Below, in pieces: positions 51,090-58,869 of a DNA stretch of 62,801 bases. The notes below the pieces were generated by a model. It saw nothing but the letters and a program-made list of their open reading frames with translations. It did not search any database and was not told the origin of the DNA. The stretch comes from Methanogenium sp. MK-MG. Lineage in GTDB: Archaea; Halobacteriota; Methanomicrobia; Methanomicrobiales; Methanomicrobiaceae. Position numbers and translations under genes: made by a program. The stretch covers positions 1-62,801 of the forward strand of contig NZ_JAAAWJ010000004.1 of the NCBI RefSeq assembly GCF_009914725.1. Reading direction: 5' to 3'. The stretch's first letter is position 1. Every line of letters begins with the position of its first letter.

Positions 51090-51350
51090 TTAGTATCTTC
51101 TGTATTCGGTGCGCGGTCTCTGAGGACGTGCTTCATCGATTCTAAGTGTGCGGCCTTCGAAGTCGGTCTCATTGAGAGCTTCCATTGCCTTCTCTGCCTC
51201 TTCAACGGTGCCCATCTCAACGAACCCAAATCCTTTGCGCTCAATGACACGGACGTCCTTAACATCGCCAAAATCTTCAAATATTTCTTTGAGTTGAGCT
51301 TCCGTAACTGAATACGTAAGATTGCCAACGTATAACTTGCTGCTTTCCAT
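51090..51350 (-). CDS. RRM-domain RNA-binding protein
   Basis: This 86-residue protein is a single RNA recognition motif, like the small RRM proteins of methanogens and cyanobacteria. RNP2 is KLYVGNLTYSV near residues 5-15 and RNP1 is KGFGFVEMG near residues 39-47, with the helix TEAQLKEIFEDFGDVKDVRV between. The C-terminal tail EARPQRPRTEYRRY is Arg-rich. Such proteins are often cold-responsive; the long 5' gap may hold regulatory sequence. Confidence 0.95.
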   Translation of the reverse strand: MESSKLYVGNLTYSVTEAQLKEIFEDFGDVKDVRVIERKGFGFVEMGTVEEAEKAMEALNETDFEGRTLRIDEARPQRPRTEYRRY

Positions 51351-51894
51351 TTAAGTACTCCAATCTGGGATTGTATCTCAGATAGTATATATTATCTTGA
51401 CGCTCATCTGTTATATTATGTCCTGCTGTCCCACGTGAAATTATGTACTGACAAACGGACAAATCAGTGCATTATTGTGCCACCCGGACTTGTTTCTGCA
51501 TGCCTGACAATTCAGAAAGAACATGATCATGGCAAAAAATGCGGGCAGAATTCCGGACAGATTCTCATACAGGACAATTTATGGCGGGTTTTTATGGTGG
51601 ACTCCGGGTTCTGAAACACAAATACTGGCATCTCTGCACGCGTATATGACCATTCCGATGATGGAGTATGTGACAGGCTGGCTGGTATCTCAGAGGCGCA
51701 CCACAGGATATAGAGTTCCATAAACCACATCCAGAATGTGGGGATATGGAAGGAAGATGAACAGACGTCCTGTCTCTCCCATGCGATACAAAAATACGAG
51801 TTCTGTATGGGTAGCAGACCAATTCATATAACCCCGTTCCCCGCGACAGATAGTTTTTTATATGTTGGTGCAGCAGTAGGGGACGGTGAGAATC
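51351..51894. other. Gap upstream of RRM gene and small repeat protein
   Basis: About 540 bases shared by two divergent promoters. On the minus strand an AT-rich stretch (GATAATATATAC) near 51386-51397 is a likely TATA for the RRM gene. Reading frames of 61-76 codons here lack ribosome sites and are not convincing. Confidence 0.45.
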
Positions 51895-52086
51895 ATGATC
51901 TGTATGGGATATGCAAACATTTCAAGTGAAAACAGTGAAAAGCTGAAGGCAATTGAAAAAGAGATGGGCGTGACCCTTCTGGCCTATGAAGTTCCAACCT
52001 ACTCCAACCTGAATGAAGATGACCTGAAAAGAATCAAAGACCTTGAAAAAGATCTGGGCATGTCACTGGTTGCATACGAAGTGTGA
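51895..52086 (+). CDS. 63-residue protein made of two similar halves
   Basis: I know no family. The protein reads MICMGYANISSENSEKLKAI, then EKEMGVTLLAYEVPTYSNLN, then EDDLKRIKDLEKDLGMSLVA and YEV. The segment LKAIEKEMGVTLLAYEV recurs as IKDLEKDLGMSLVAYEV, a helix-turn-strand unit used twice. It is acidic and soluble. TTTTTATATG at 51855-51864 is a TATA element, and GGTGAG lies five bases before the ATG. These features make it a genuine small gene. Confidence 0.75.
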   Translation: MICMGYANISSENSEKLKAIEKEMGVTLLAYEVPTYSNLNEDDLKRIKDLEKDLGMSLVAYEV

Positions 52087-52379
52087 TCTGGTCAGATTCA
52101 TTCATTTTTAGAAGATGCTCTGGCAATTTGTATCATAATACACCGGTGTTCTGACATTTCCATTAGAGTCCCCGGGAGAGATTTCCGTGTATATGAGACG
52201 GGAAACCACTGCACATTCTTTCCTCAACTCCTCGTCATCATTGATACTCTCTGTCAGTATCATCATGTTTATGGGGGTCACACAACAAAGAATCATTTAC
52301 TCAACCAAAATATTAACTCAAATAAATTGTATGTCTCCATTCGTACACTGAACGGACATACACAAAAAGAACCATCCAA

Positions 52380-53039
52380 ATGTCAGACACAAAGAAAAAA
52401 TTCGACAAAAAAGGCGCCCGCAATATGGATGAGATCGCAAAAACCATCTTTGCCCCGATATACCCGGTCATTGCAGAGAAGATCATCGGGAAGTCCGGGA
52501 TTACTAAAGGCACCTGTATTGACCTTGGCAGCGGCCCGGCGTCACTGGCAATTGCTGTCGCACAGCAGTCAGACCTCTCGGTCATTGCGCTGGACTACTC
52601 GGATGATATGCATGAATCAGCATCGCGCAATATCAAAGAAGCAGGTCTCTCTGAGCGGATACGTCTCCTTTGTGGTGATGTGCATGCCATGCCCCTTGAT
52701 GACGACTCAGCTGACCTCATCATCAGTCGGGGATCCATGTTCTTCTGGAATGACATCCACACTGCCTTCCGGGAGATATATCGTGTATTAAAACCCGGTG
52801 GCATGACCTACATCGGTGGCGGGTTTGGCAACAAAGAACTGCGGGATGAGATTTCAGCTACTATGATCAAAAAGAATCCGGACTGGAAGGAATTTAACCG
52901 AAAGAACATCTCACCTGAGAATGCGGAGCGGTTCCAGATCATGCTTGATGAAATAGGCGTGCCGAAGTACGAGATCATCCTCGGGGATGAAGGGTTCTGG
53001 ATTGTTATATCAAAGACGGCAGGCAACCCTCTGGCTTGA
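52380..53039 (+). CDS. Class I SAM-dependent methyltransferase
   Basis: This 219-residue protein has a Rossmann fold with motif I CIDLGSGPASLAIAVAQQSD near residues 46-65, acidic ALDYSDDM, and LIISRGSMFFWND, then REIYRVLKPGGMTYIGGGFG. It resembles UbiE/arsenite-type small-molecule methyltransferases. Substrate unknown. The N-terminus MSDTKKKFDKKGARNMDEIA is typical of a group of methanogen methyltransferases sometimes near corrinoid or metal genes; no such neighbour is seen here. Confidence 0.85.
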   Translation: MSDTKKKFDKKGARNMDEIAKTIFAPIYPVIAEKIIGKSGITKGTCIDLGSGPASLAIAVAQQSDLSVIALDYSDDMHESASRNIKEAGLSERIRLLCGDVHAMPLDDDSADLIISRGSMFFWNDIHTAFREIYRVLKPGGMTYIGGGFGNKELRDEISATMIKKNPDWKEFNRKNISPENAERFQIMLDEIGVPKYEIILGDEGFWIVISKTAGNPLA

Positions 53040-53654
53040 ATACCCCTGTCTGAGAAGAGGCAGAGTATGCAACCGCCGGCTTTCAAATACCGGTGAAGTC
53101 GGCTGAGCAGGTGATGACCCGCACAGGAGTGTCAGGAAAACAGGGCCATATTAAAATCCTGGCGTCATCTCAGATGATGAACGGTTCTGCACCACTGTCT
53201 CCGGAGATTCCGTCTGGCCGAAGAGCAGGGTCATGAAAAACAGTGATGGGCATCGTACACCAATGCACCGTTATGCTGGTCTGACATCCCGTTAGGCACA
53301 CATACGATCACCGGCATTCCATGGACTCTAAACGGTCATCTATCAGTATTACTGGAGTGATAGTGACATGGGTGCTCTCACACAGGAGTTTTCCGTAAAA
53401 TTCTACCATTATGTGCGACCTGACCGCTGATCATATTCAGCAGATACAAAATATCAGAACTATTTCCTGTTGTACCATATAATTCCGTTTTTTTTCAAAA
53501 AATCCCTGTATTTAAGTTAGTATGAACAATATCCCGTGATAATACCCTCCTGAAATGAGATGACGTGGTAAATACAACATTTAAGCCATTTGCAGCCAAA
53601 AATGACGAATTTAATGGCGATTATCTGCCCTTATGTTCCCTTCATCCGGCATAG
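53040..53654. other. Intergenic region before the six-gene operon
   Basis: About 615 bases with no supportable gene. A T-rich run (CCGTTTTTTTTCAAAAAATCC) near 53488-53508 may be a terminator. TATTTAAGTTAG near 53510-53521 could be a promoter for an unannotated RNA, but I see no clear fold. Confidence 0.45.
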
Positions 53655-53663
53655 ATATAAATA
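53655..53663 (+). promoter_or_regulatory. Strong TATA box of the six-gene operon
   Basis: ATATAAATA is close to the archaeal consensus. It places the transcript start near 53685, only a few bases before the ATG at 53689, so the first gene is probably translated from a nearly leaderless message. Confidence 0.6.
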
Positions 53664-53688
53664 GAATCGTCCCTTGATCCGTCATCGT

Positions 53689-54129
53689 ATGGAAGGGATA
53701 GAGTTAATCATCCAGACTCGGGCATTCCCCAGCCATGGGCGGGCCCGCGTCCATGAATCAGTATTGCCCTTTCTTGGGGTAAAAGAAGGGGAAGCCATTG
53801 AGGTGTATAACATTCCTCTGAGCGAAGATGAAAAACCAAAACAGGTCATAGTCAGCATCTACGCTGATGCAATGGTCGAAAAGGGGGTGATACGAATAAG
53901 TCCGGAAGATATTGCAAAACTTGCTGCAGCGGAGGGCGACACGGTCAACGTGCAGCGAAAAGTTCCCATTACGGAAGTTATCAGTAAAAAGGTGGGCAGG
54001 ACAGGAAAGGCTGTCCAGGAAGGGGCTGGTCATGTGGGGGAAAGTATTGAAAAAGGCGCAAAAGAGGTCAGCGCAAAGATCATGCCAGGCAAAGAAAAAG
54101 ATGAACCCGAACCCGGGCCCGAGGAGTGA
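53689..54129 (+). CDS. Cdc48-N-like beta-barrel protein with amphipathic tail
   Basis: This 146-residue protein resembles the double-psi beta barrel of the Cdc48/VAT N-domain over residues 1-95. It has LIIQTRAFPSHGRARVHESV, then LPFLGVKEGEAIEVYN, and in the second half EKGVIRISPEDIAKLAAAEG followed by DTVNVQRKVP. This copies the two-fold 'GR..(V).....LGV..GE.IEV' and '+G.IRI......AG...GD.V.V' pattern. No AAA ATPase domain follows. Residues about 96-133 (VISKKVGRTGKAVQEGAGHV, GESIEKGAKEVSAKI) look like a Lys/Glu amphipathic helix with an 11-residue rhythm, which could bind membrane or another coil. The end is acidic and Pro-rich. Fold assignment is by eye. Confidence 0.65.
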   Translation: MEGIELIIQTRAFPSHGRARVHESVLPFLGVKEGEAIEVYNIPLSEDEKPKQVIVSIYADAMVEKGVIRISPEDIAKLAAAEGDTVNVQRKVPITEVISKKVGRTGKAVQEGAGHVGESIEKGAKEVSAKIMPGKEKDEPEPGPEE

Positions 54130-54137
54130 GTGGGAAA

Positions 54138-54539
54138 ATGGCCACAGAGTCATTTGCTCTTGAATGGTGGTCGTGGTTTCAGTCGCTTTTGTGGGTCATA
54201 CTCATCTTTATTGGTCTCATCATTATCTTTTACATCATCAGGGAGATACACGATGCAAAAGTGACACCCCGGCTCGCAGAGATTGAACTGGAGAAAGAGA
54301 AACTGCAGTTGATGAAACTCGATTATGCCCACAGGGGCCAGCCATTCTTCCGTGTCCCTCCGGAAAAACTGGAGGAGATAAACATCCTTGACCAGGAGAA
54401 TCTCAGAATGGAGGCTGACATCTTTGCGAAACAGAACGCTGTTGACCGGAGAATCCAGCGGCTGGAAAATTCAGTGAAGAGCACAAAACTGGATCATATG
54501 GTTGAAAAAATAAAAGACGAGGAGAGAAAAATCCGGTGA
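54138..54539 (+). CDS. Membrane-anchored coiled-coil protein
   Basis: This 133-residue protein of no known family has a short aromatic head (ESFALEWWSWFQSL) and one membrane helix (LLWVILIFIGLIIIFYIIRE, about residues 15-35). A long charged helix follows (LAEIELEKEKLQLMKLDYAH) and a second coil (RRIQRLENSVKSTKLDHMVE) near the C-terminus. A Pro-rich hinge, FRVPPEKLEEI, separates the coils. The ATG at 54138 is preferred because GAGGAGTGA lies nine bases upstream; a GTG at 54126 overlapping the previous stop is the alternative. It is the second gene of the operon. Confidence 0.7.
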   Translation: MATESFALEWWSWFQSLLWVILIFIGLIIIFYIIREIHDAKVTPRLAEIELEKEKLQLMKLDYAHRGQPFFRVPPEKLEEINILDQENLRMEADIFAKQNAVDRRIQRLENSVKSTKLDHMVEKIKDEERKIR

Positions 54540-54545
54540 TGAAAT

Positions 54546-54851
54546 ATGTATGAAACAGAAGTTTCCGGGACACAACAAAAGACCTCATTTACCGAATCAC
54601 TGGCATCAGTCCCCCAGGCCATTGACAGAAAGCTGCCCTCTATGGATAAACGCCTGGGCGAGTACCTTGATGCCCATATCGCACCCCTCATATCAGAATG
54701 GGGACTTGTCACACGCTTTACCCTGGAGGATCTTGAACACCGCCTTGATGCGGTCAGTACAGATATTAGTGGCCTGGAGAAGGAGAAAGTCACACTTAAA
54801 GACAGGGCATCTGCCCTTGAACAGGCCCTGCGTGAAGTGGAGGAGAGATGA
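54546..54851 (+). CDS. YLD-EW module protein, soluble paralogue 1
   Basis: This 101-residue protein of unknown function has residues 32-60 reading MDKRLGEYLDAHIAPLISEW, then GLVTRF. A heptad coiled coil follows (LEHRLDAVSTDISGLEKEKV, ASALEQALREVEER). The motif YLDxHxxxxxxEWxL recurs in the two following genes. The N-terminal 30 residues are polar. It starts six bases after the previous stop with GGTGATG upstream, and its TGA overlaps the next ATG. Confidence 0.7.
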   Translation: MYETEVSGTQQKTSFTESLASVPQAIDRKLPSMDKRLGEYLDAHIAPLISEWGLVTRFTLEDLEHRLDAVSTDISGLEKEKVTLKDRASALEQALREVEER

Positions 54852-55075
54852 TGGCAGGATTTGACGATTACATGAATACCTATCTTGACCGCAGGATGAA
54901 GGATATCATTGGAGAGTGGAATCTGGGCACGATGCAGGATTTTGGAGATTATCGGAGTCGTCTGCGCCTGGTAGAGACTGACATACGGGAGATGGGGCAG
55001 TTCACACAGGATGCTGATGCAAAACTCACCGATATGGAACAGAGGCTTGAGAAAGTCAGGGAGGAGAAGCGATGA
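54848..55075 (+). CDS. YLD-EW module protein, soluble paralogue 2 (minimal form)
   Basis: This 75-residue protein is only the shared module: GFDDYMNTYLDRRMKDIIGE, then WNLGTMQDFGDYRSRLRLVE and a coiled end (KLTDMEQRLEKVREEKR). It aligns without gaps to its neighbours over YLDxxxxxxxxEWxL. Two adjacent ATGs (54848 and 54851) are possible starts. Overlaps of four bases on both sides indicate coupled translation at matched levels. Confidence 0.7.
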   Translation: MMAGFDDYMNTYLDRRMKDIIGEWNLGTMQDFGDYRSRLRLVETDIREMGQFTQDADAKLTDMEQRLEKVREEKR

Positions 55076-55413
55076 CCATAACTGAGGTTCTCCTGACAAT
55101 CATCGTCATTGCAATCATCGCATTCATTCTCTATTACTATTTCAGAGGATCATCCGGGCATGTGTCAATCAGCCGTCCGATGGAAAGCCGGGTGGACGAG
55201 TATCTGGACCGCCACTTTGAACATATGGTTGAAGAATGGTCCCTGATGGATACATACCAGGTACGAACATTTCGTGAACACAATGACCCGGCGCTCACAG
55301 AAGAAGAAAACCGGATGAATGGCCTGAAAGAATTCAGGCATGAAATGACGGATACCCTTGCAGGCCTGGAGGAGCGTCTGAATGTTTTGGAAAGAGAAAC
55401 CCGCAGTGAATAA
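55072..55413 (+). CDS. YLD-EW module protein, membrane-anchored paralogue
   Basis: This 113-residue protein has an N-terminal membrane helix (EVLLTIIVIAIIAFILYYYF, residues 5-24) followed by a Gly/Ser linker. The module MESRVDEYLDRHFEHMVEEW then SL begins at about residue 37, and a coil (MTDTLAGLEERLNVLERETR) ends the protein. This is the third copy of the YLD-EW unit and the only one tied to the membrane, so it may recruit the two soluble copies. The 3' end overlaps the zinc-finger gene by 32 bases. Confidence 0.7.
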   Translation: MTITEVLLTIIVIAIIAFILYYYFRGSSGHVSISRPMESRVDEYLDRHFEHMVEEWSLMDTYQVRTFREHNDPALTEEENRMNGLKEFRHEMTDTLAGLEERLNVLERETRSE

Positions 55414-55705
55414 CCGGGCCCATAAACCGGAACTGTTTTACTCACGCCTGAAAGGGGACATCCCTTCGATGCGGAAACAGGGTGAACCTCCGCATAAGGA
55501 CCCATCCTCCTTCTCAAAGCATTACTGTGATCTCTGCAACGATACCTTTTCCCTCACCGTGTTACGCCAGTGCACCCTCTGCGGCAGATGGGCCTGTTCG
55601 TCCTGCTGGACACAGGAATTCTATGTCTGCAACTCCTGTCATGGCACCTATAAACTCCATATTCAGCCATTGCTGCAGTCTGGTTCTGTTGAAAACAAGG
55701 AATGA
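55382..55705 (+). CDS. FYVE-like zinc-finger protein
   Basis: This 107-residue protein has a polar N-terminus of about 45 residues (including KPELFYSRLKGDIPSMRKQG) and then an eight-cysteine finger: CDLCNDTFSLTVLRQCTLCG, RWACSSCWTQEFYVCNSCHG. The spacing C-x2-C-x12-C-x2-C-x4-C-x2-C-x8-C-x2-C and the FS.TV.R..C..CG core closely resemble eukaryotic FYVE fingers. The phosphoinositide-binding basic RHHC patch is absent. It could also be an independent cross-brace or a pair of zinc ribbons. It is the last gene of the operon; the start is inferred from an ATG in frame with the conserved part. Confidence 0.65.
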   Translation: MFWKEKPAVNNRAHKPELFYSRLKGDIPSMRKQGEPPHKDPSSFSKHYCDLCNDTFSLTVLRQCTLCGRWACSSCWTQEFYVCNSCHGTYKLHIQPLLQSGSVENKE

Positions 55706-55934
55706 CTTACTGCACGGAGATCATATCCATCCATACGGTTCGTTGAATGAACCGGGGAATTACGCAGGTTCCCATCACGGCCTGCCGGACAATTCCCGGC
55801 CGAAACGGCCCGTTATCCGTAGGTGACACATACAAAAAAAGGAAGGATCATTTCAGACCGCCGGATATTCTGCCAGAATATGTCCCACACATCAAAAAGC
55901 AGAATGGTGCATTCAACCATGTGTGCCCTTCCCG

Positions 55935-56543
55935 TTACCCAAAGTGATAGGCAGGAAGTACTGCCGGTGACGGGCCGCCTGCCATAACAACAGCCGCAGT
56001 TTCCCGGGTGAGAGTCAGGAGTTCTTCACGATTCATGACCGCGTCTGGTGCATCCCCCACCTCACATCCGCGAACCGGATACATCTTCTCAAATCCGAGC
56101 TGCATGAATGTCGTGTTGTACTTGCGCATCATATCATTCAGGTGTTCCCGGGGCATGTTCTGCGTCACCACAAAGACCATCCTTTTTCCGGCAGAAATCC
56201 GCATGTTACACTCACCTTCAGTGTAGCCGAAGAACCCGTACCAACGGTCCAGGCATGCCTTCAGAAGCCAGGATATGTCACGGAAATAGACCGGTGTTGC
56301 AAGAAGCACGGTATCTGCTGCAGCGATGGCCTCAAGCACCGGCGTGAGTTCATCGTCAAGAATGCAGGCGTCAGCCCGTCCGTCCTTGCAGGCCATACAT
56401 CCAATGCATCCCCTGAACTTCATCGTCCGCAGACAGAAACGTTCCACCACGGCCCCCCGTCTCTCTGCTTCAAGGAGAAACTCCTCGGCGAGGGCATCAC
56501 TGTTCCCGTTCCGTGGACTCCCGAATACTGCCGCACATTTCAT
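55935..56543 (-). CDS. NADPH-dependent FMN reductase / flavodoxin-like protein
   Basis: This is a 202-residue flavoprotein of the iron-sulfur flavoprotein/FMN reductase group. The FMN phosphate loop is GSPRNGNSDALAEEFLLEAE near residues 8-27. RGCIGCMACKDGRADACILD near 44-63 carries four cysteines that may hold an Fe-S cluster, as in Isf proteins, and VLLATPVYFRDIS is the second FMN loop. It lies just downstream of the broken epoxyqueuosine reductase-like gene on the same strand. Confidence 0.88.
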   Translation of the reverse strand: MKCAAVFGSPRNGNSDALAEEFLLEAERRGAVVERFCLRTMKFRGCIGCMACKDGRADACILDDELTPVLEAIAAADTVLLATPVYFRDISWLLKACLDRWYGFFGYTEGECNMRISAGKRMVFVVTQNMPREHLNDMMRKYNTTFMQLGFEKMYPVRGCEVGDAPDAVMNREELLTLTRETAAVVMAGGPSPAVLPAYHFG

Positions 56544-56544
56544 C

Positions 56545-57332
56545 TCATTTCACATCCTCCGGTTGCAGGGCTATCATCCCCTGGTGTCGCCCAGTGCGGA
56601 GACAAAGGACGGGAGACGGGAAAAAGGATGCGGTGCAGAACAGTTCACAGTTTCTGCAATGCCGAACCGACTCTTTTTGTGTAGTATCAGAAGTTCGTGA
56701 AGCAACTGACGCCTTGTCTGCATCCATCCGGGAGAGGCACCGTTCACGGCTGTAATGTCCGCCGGGAAATGCCTGTTGCGGACAGTGTTTCTGACACGGC
56801 CGGCCGCATTTGATACAGGGCGACAGGCATTCACGAAGCGGCAGCGCCTCCACTTCAAGGTCTGTCCATAACGCCCGGAAGCGTATCCGCGGGCCAAAAC
56901 CGGGCACGATGACCAGATTATTCCTCCCAAACATGCCCAGACCGGCGAGCACTGCCGCATCTTTCAAATAGATGCCGCCGTCAGATACAGCATACGGTAT
57001 GTCGTGGGCCTCCCGGCCGTGCACCTCACGAAGCCACCGTGAGAGAGCAGTTGTCATCCCGTAGAGTATCCGGTCTCCGGGTGTGCTTCTGCCCTCCTCC
57101 CACCAGTCCATCTCCGGGTGTTCAGGGTCGTGATACAGCCCGAGGACAATGACCCGACCCAAAATCAACGGGCCAGCCCCTGCGGCCCGGCACTCTGTGC
57201 GGATGGGCAGTCACTGAGCAGGCGTGCCGGAACAACACCTGCCACACTCGCACCGAGAGCGAGGGCTTTGGCAAGGACTGCGTCCATGATCCGACGTTCT
57301 CGTTCTTTTCCCTGTGCGTCCTCAGGCTTCAT
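56545..57332 (-). pseudogene. Epoxyqueuosine reductase-like 4Fe-4S protein, split by a frameshift
   Basis: The N-terminal part (57165-57332) reads MKPEDAQGKERERRIMDAVL, then ALGASVAGVVPARLLSDCPS, and stops. The second part (56545-57168), one base out of phase, reads LILGRVIVLGLYHDPEHPEM, then SDGGIYLKDAAVLAGLGMFG and RNNLVIVPGFGPRIRFRALW, with ferredoxin motif CIKCGRPCQKHC. Together they match QueG-like proteins. The shift falls near a run of four C (57177-57180, plus strand); one more base there would join the halves. This could be a sequencing error, a real mutation or a slippery site. Without HEAT repeats it is a short QueG-like form, probably with another substrate. Confidence 0.75.
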
Positions 57333-57446
57333 ATCATCCCGGGTGCTGCATAGGGCTTTTCAGAGAAATATGTGTTGCTGAAGAAGAACAAAACTGCACC
57401 TGATAGTACCGGTTGCTGTAAGAAAAATGGATTAATTCAGGAAATC

Positions 57447-57668
57447 CTAATCAGAACCGCCGAGGTCTTCAAAGAATTTCATTCCCGCCGGTGCGTGCTG
57501 CCCTACTTCCTCATAGAAGTATTTCACGTAATCCGGGTCTGAATCCTCAATCGACTGCTGGATGGTGCGCACCAGCCAAGTGGGCAGAATCTCATTTTGA
57601 TCCAGAGAGTTCATAATTACAACAACTGCTTCATCCACATCGGTATTATTTTTCCATCTGTATCCCAT
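57447..57668 (-). CDS. Small hypothetical protein, 73 residues
   Basis: I know no family. It reads MGYRWKNNTDVDEAVVVIMN, then LPTWLVRTIQQSIEDSDPDY and VKYFYEEVGQHAPAGMKFFE. It is acidic and helical, with no membrane segment or cysteine. A clear ribosome site (GAGGTG) precedes the ATG, and coding-type composition makes it likely real. No neighbour suggests a role. Confidence 0.65.
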   Translation of the reverse strand: MGYRWKNNTDVDEAVVVIMNSLDQNEILPTWLVRTIQQSIEDSDPDYVKYFYEEVGQHAPAGMKFFEDLGGSD

Positions 57669-57888
57669 GACGTATCACCTCTTATCCTGAGGGGGTATAA
57701 TGTGAAAGCCCTATAAATAGGTAGCGGCGACTACGGGGGACAGAGAGAACAGAGGAGCGGAATCATATCCAAACAAGTATTACTGACAGTGCAGCCACCT
57801 CCTTCTGGGGCAGAGCACAGTATTTTGGCAAAATTATATGATGGGCCGGGATTGTGAGATTTACCAAATTACCGGGCACCAGATCTAT

Positions 57889-58461
57889 CTACACCTGTAG
57901 GGCTGGACCGCCGTCATCCCTCCAGTCAGCACTTTGATAGATCAGGTTCAGTGCTCCGGCAAGCCGTTCGCAGAGAAGGTCAGACCAGATTCTCGCAATG
58001 CCCGACTGAATATCCTCTGCATCCGTGAATCGTTCAGAAGAGGAACTGAGATCATCAATCTCTGCCTGAAAATCAGGGTCTGCTTCAATTGAAGTAAAAC
58101 AGTCTGCTATGACCTGCGGTGCCGGCCACCCGCCTGCACCCGGTTTCATGGAATACAGACCCGTTCTCCCGACAACACGGATCTCTTTGAGTGAGAAGAA
58201 GGACGCCTCTTTGAGATCCCGTTTCGTAAAGGAACGATCTGACGGATGGTTATGGGTGAGAATGCAGTCTGTGATCCGCTCCTTTATCTCTTCTGGGATA
58301 ACAGTGAAGAACCCGTTTCCGGTGTCAACGGCATGTAATGTCAGTATGGAAACACCCTCTTCAGAGAAGATGCCCGTCATCTCCGCATCAGTCAGGTGCC
58401 TGATTTTGCGTTCAAACCGGAGAATCTCCGGGTGGACCGCAAAAACAGTGTCTGTATTCAT
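57889..58461 (-). CDS. Protein with a JAMM-like HxHPS...D motif
   Basis: This 190-residue protein has a strand-helix core with CILTHNHPSDRSFTKRDLKE: H70, H72, Pro73-Ser74 and D82. That matches the HxHPS(x)nD metal site of JAB/MPN-type and phage-associated putative proteases, preceded by VSILTLHAVDTGNGFFTVIP. RTGLYSMKPGAGGWP follows. The C-terminal 70 residues are helical and unknown. The ATG at 58461 has GAGG five bases upstream. Possible roles are deubiquitinase-like peptidase or toxin; neither is shown. Confidence 0.6.
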   Translation of the reverse strand: MNTDTVFAVHPEILRFERKIRHLTDAEMTGIFSEEGVSILTLHAVDTGNGFFTVIPEEIKERITDCILTHNHPSDRSFTKRDLKEASFFSLKEIRVVGRTGLYSMKPGAGGWPAPQVIADCFTSIEADPDFQAEIDDLSSSSERFTDAEDIQSGIARIWSDLLCERLAGALNLIYQSADWRDDGGPALQV

Positions 58462-58869
58462 GATGTCCTCATGGTGTTCTCCGGTGTGAGGGCGCACACC
58501 TCACTTCACCACCATCGTTCCGGATACACGGGCGGGCATCCGCATCATACATCTGCATTCCATTTGTTTGTCGGTTTCAGGTGGGTACTATCCGTCGTAT
58601 GCTATTCAATGATTGTGGCAGAATACCGAACAGATACAAAAACGATGTGATCAAGGGGGATTATTCCCGGATAATCCGGATGTGACTGCAGTATATCAGC
58701 ACTCTACATCGGTTTTGAAGCAAGGAACACATGAACGTGTGAAGTCCCGGACATCTTCCTGCTCACACATCAGACCACCCAATCCAATCTTTAAAAACAG
58801 GTGACGGAATACCTTCAGCCCATATGGGCAGGTCTCAATCACGATACGAAATGCAAATCATTCAAATGA
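58462..58869. other. Gap between JAMM-like gene and REC-PAS gene
   Basis: About 400 bases with no convincing gene. TCTTTAAAAACAGG near 58788-58801 is TATA-like on the plus strand but nothing follows it in that direction. Confidence 0.4.
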
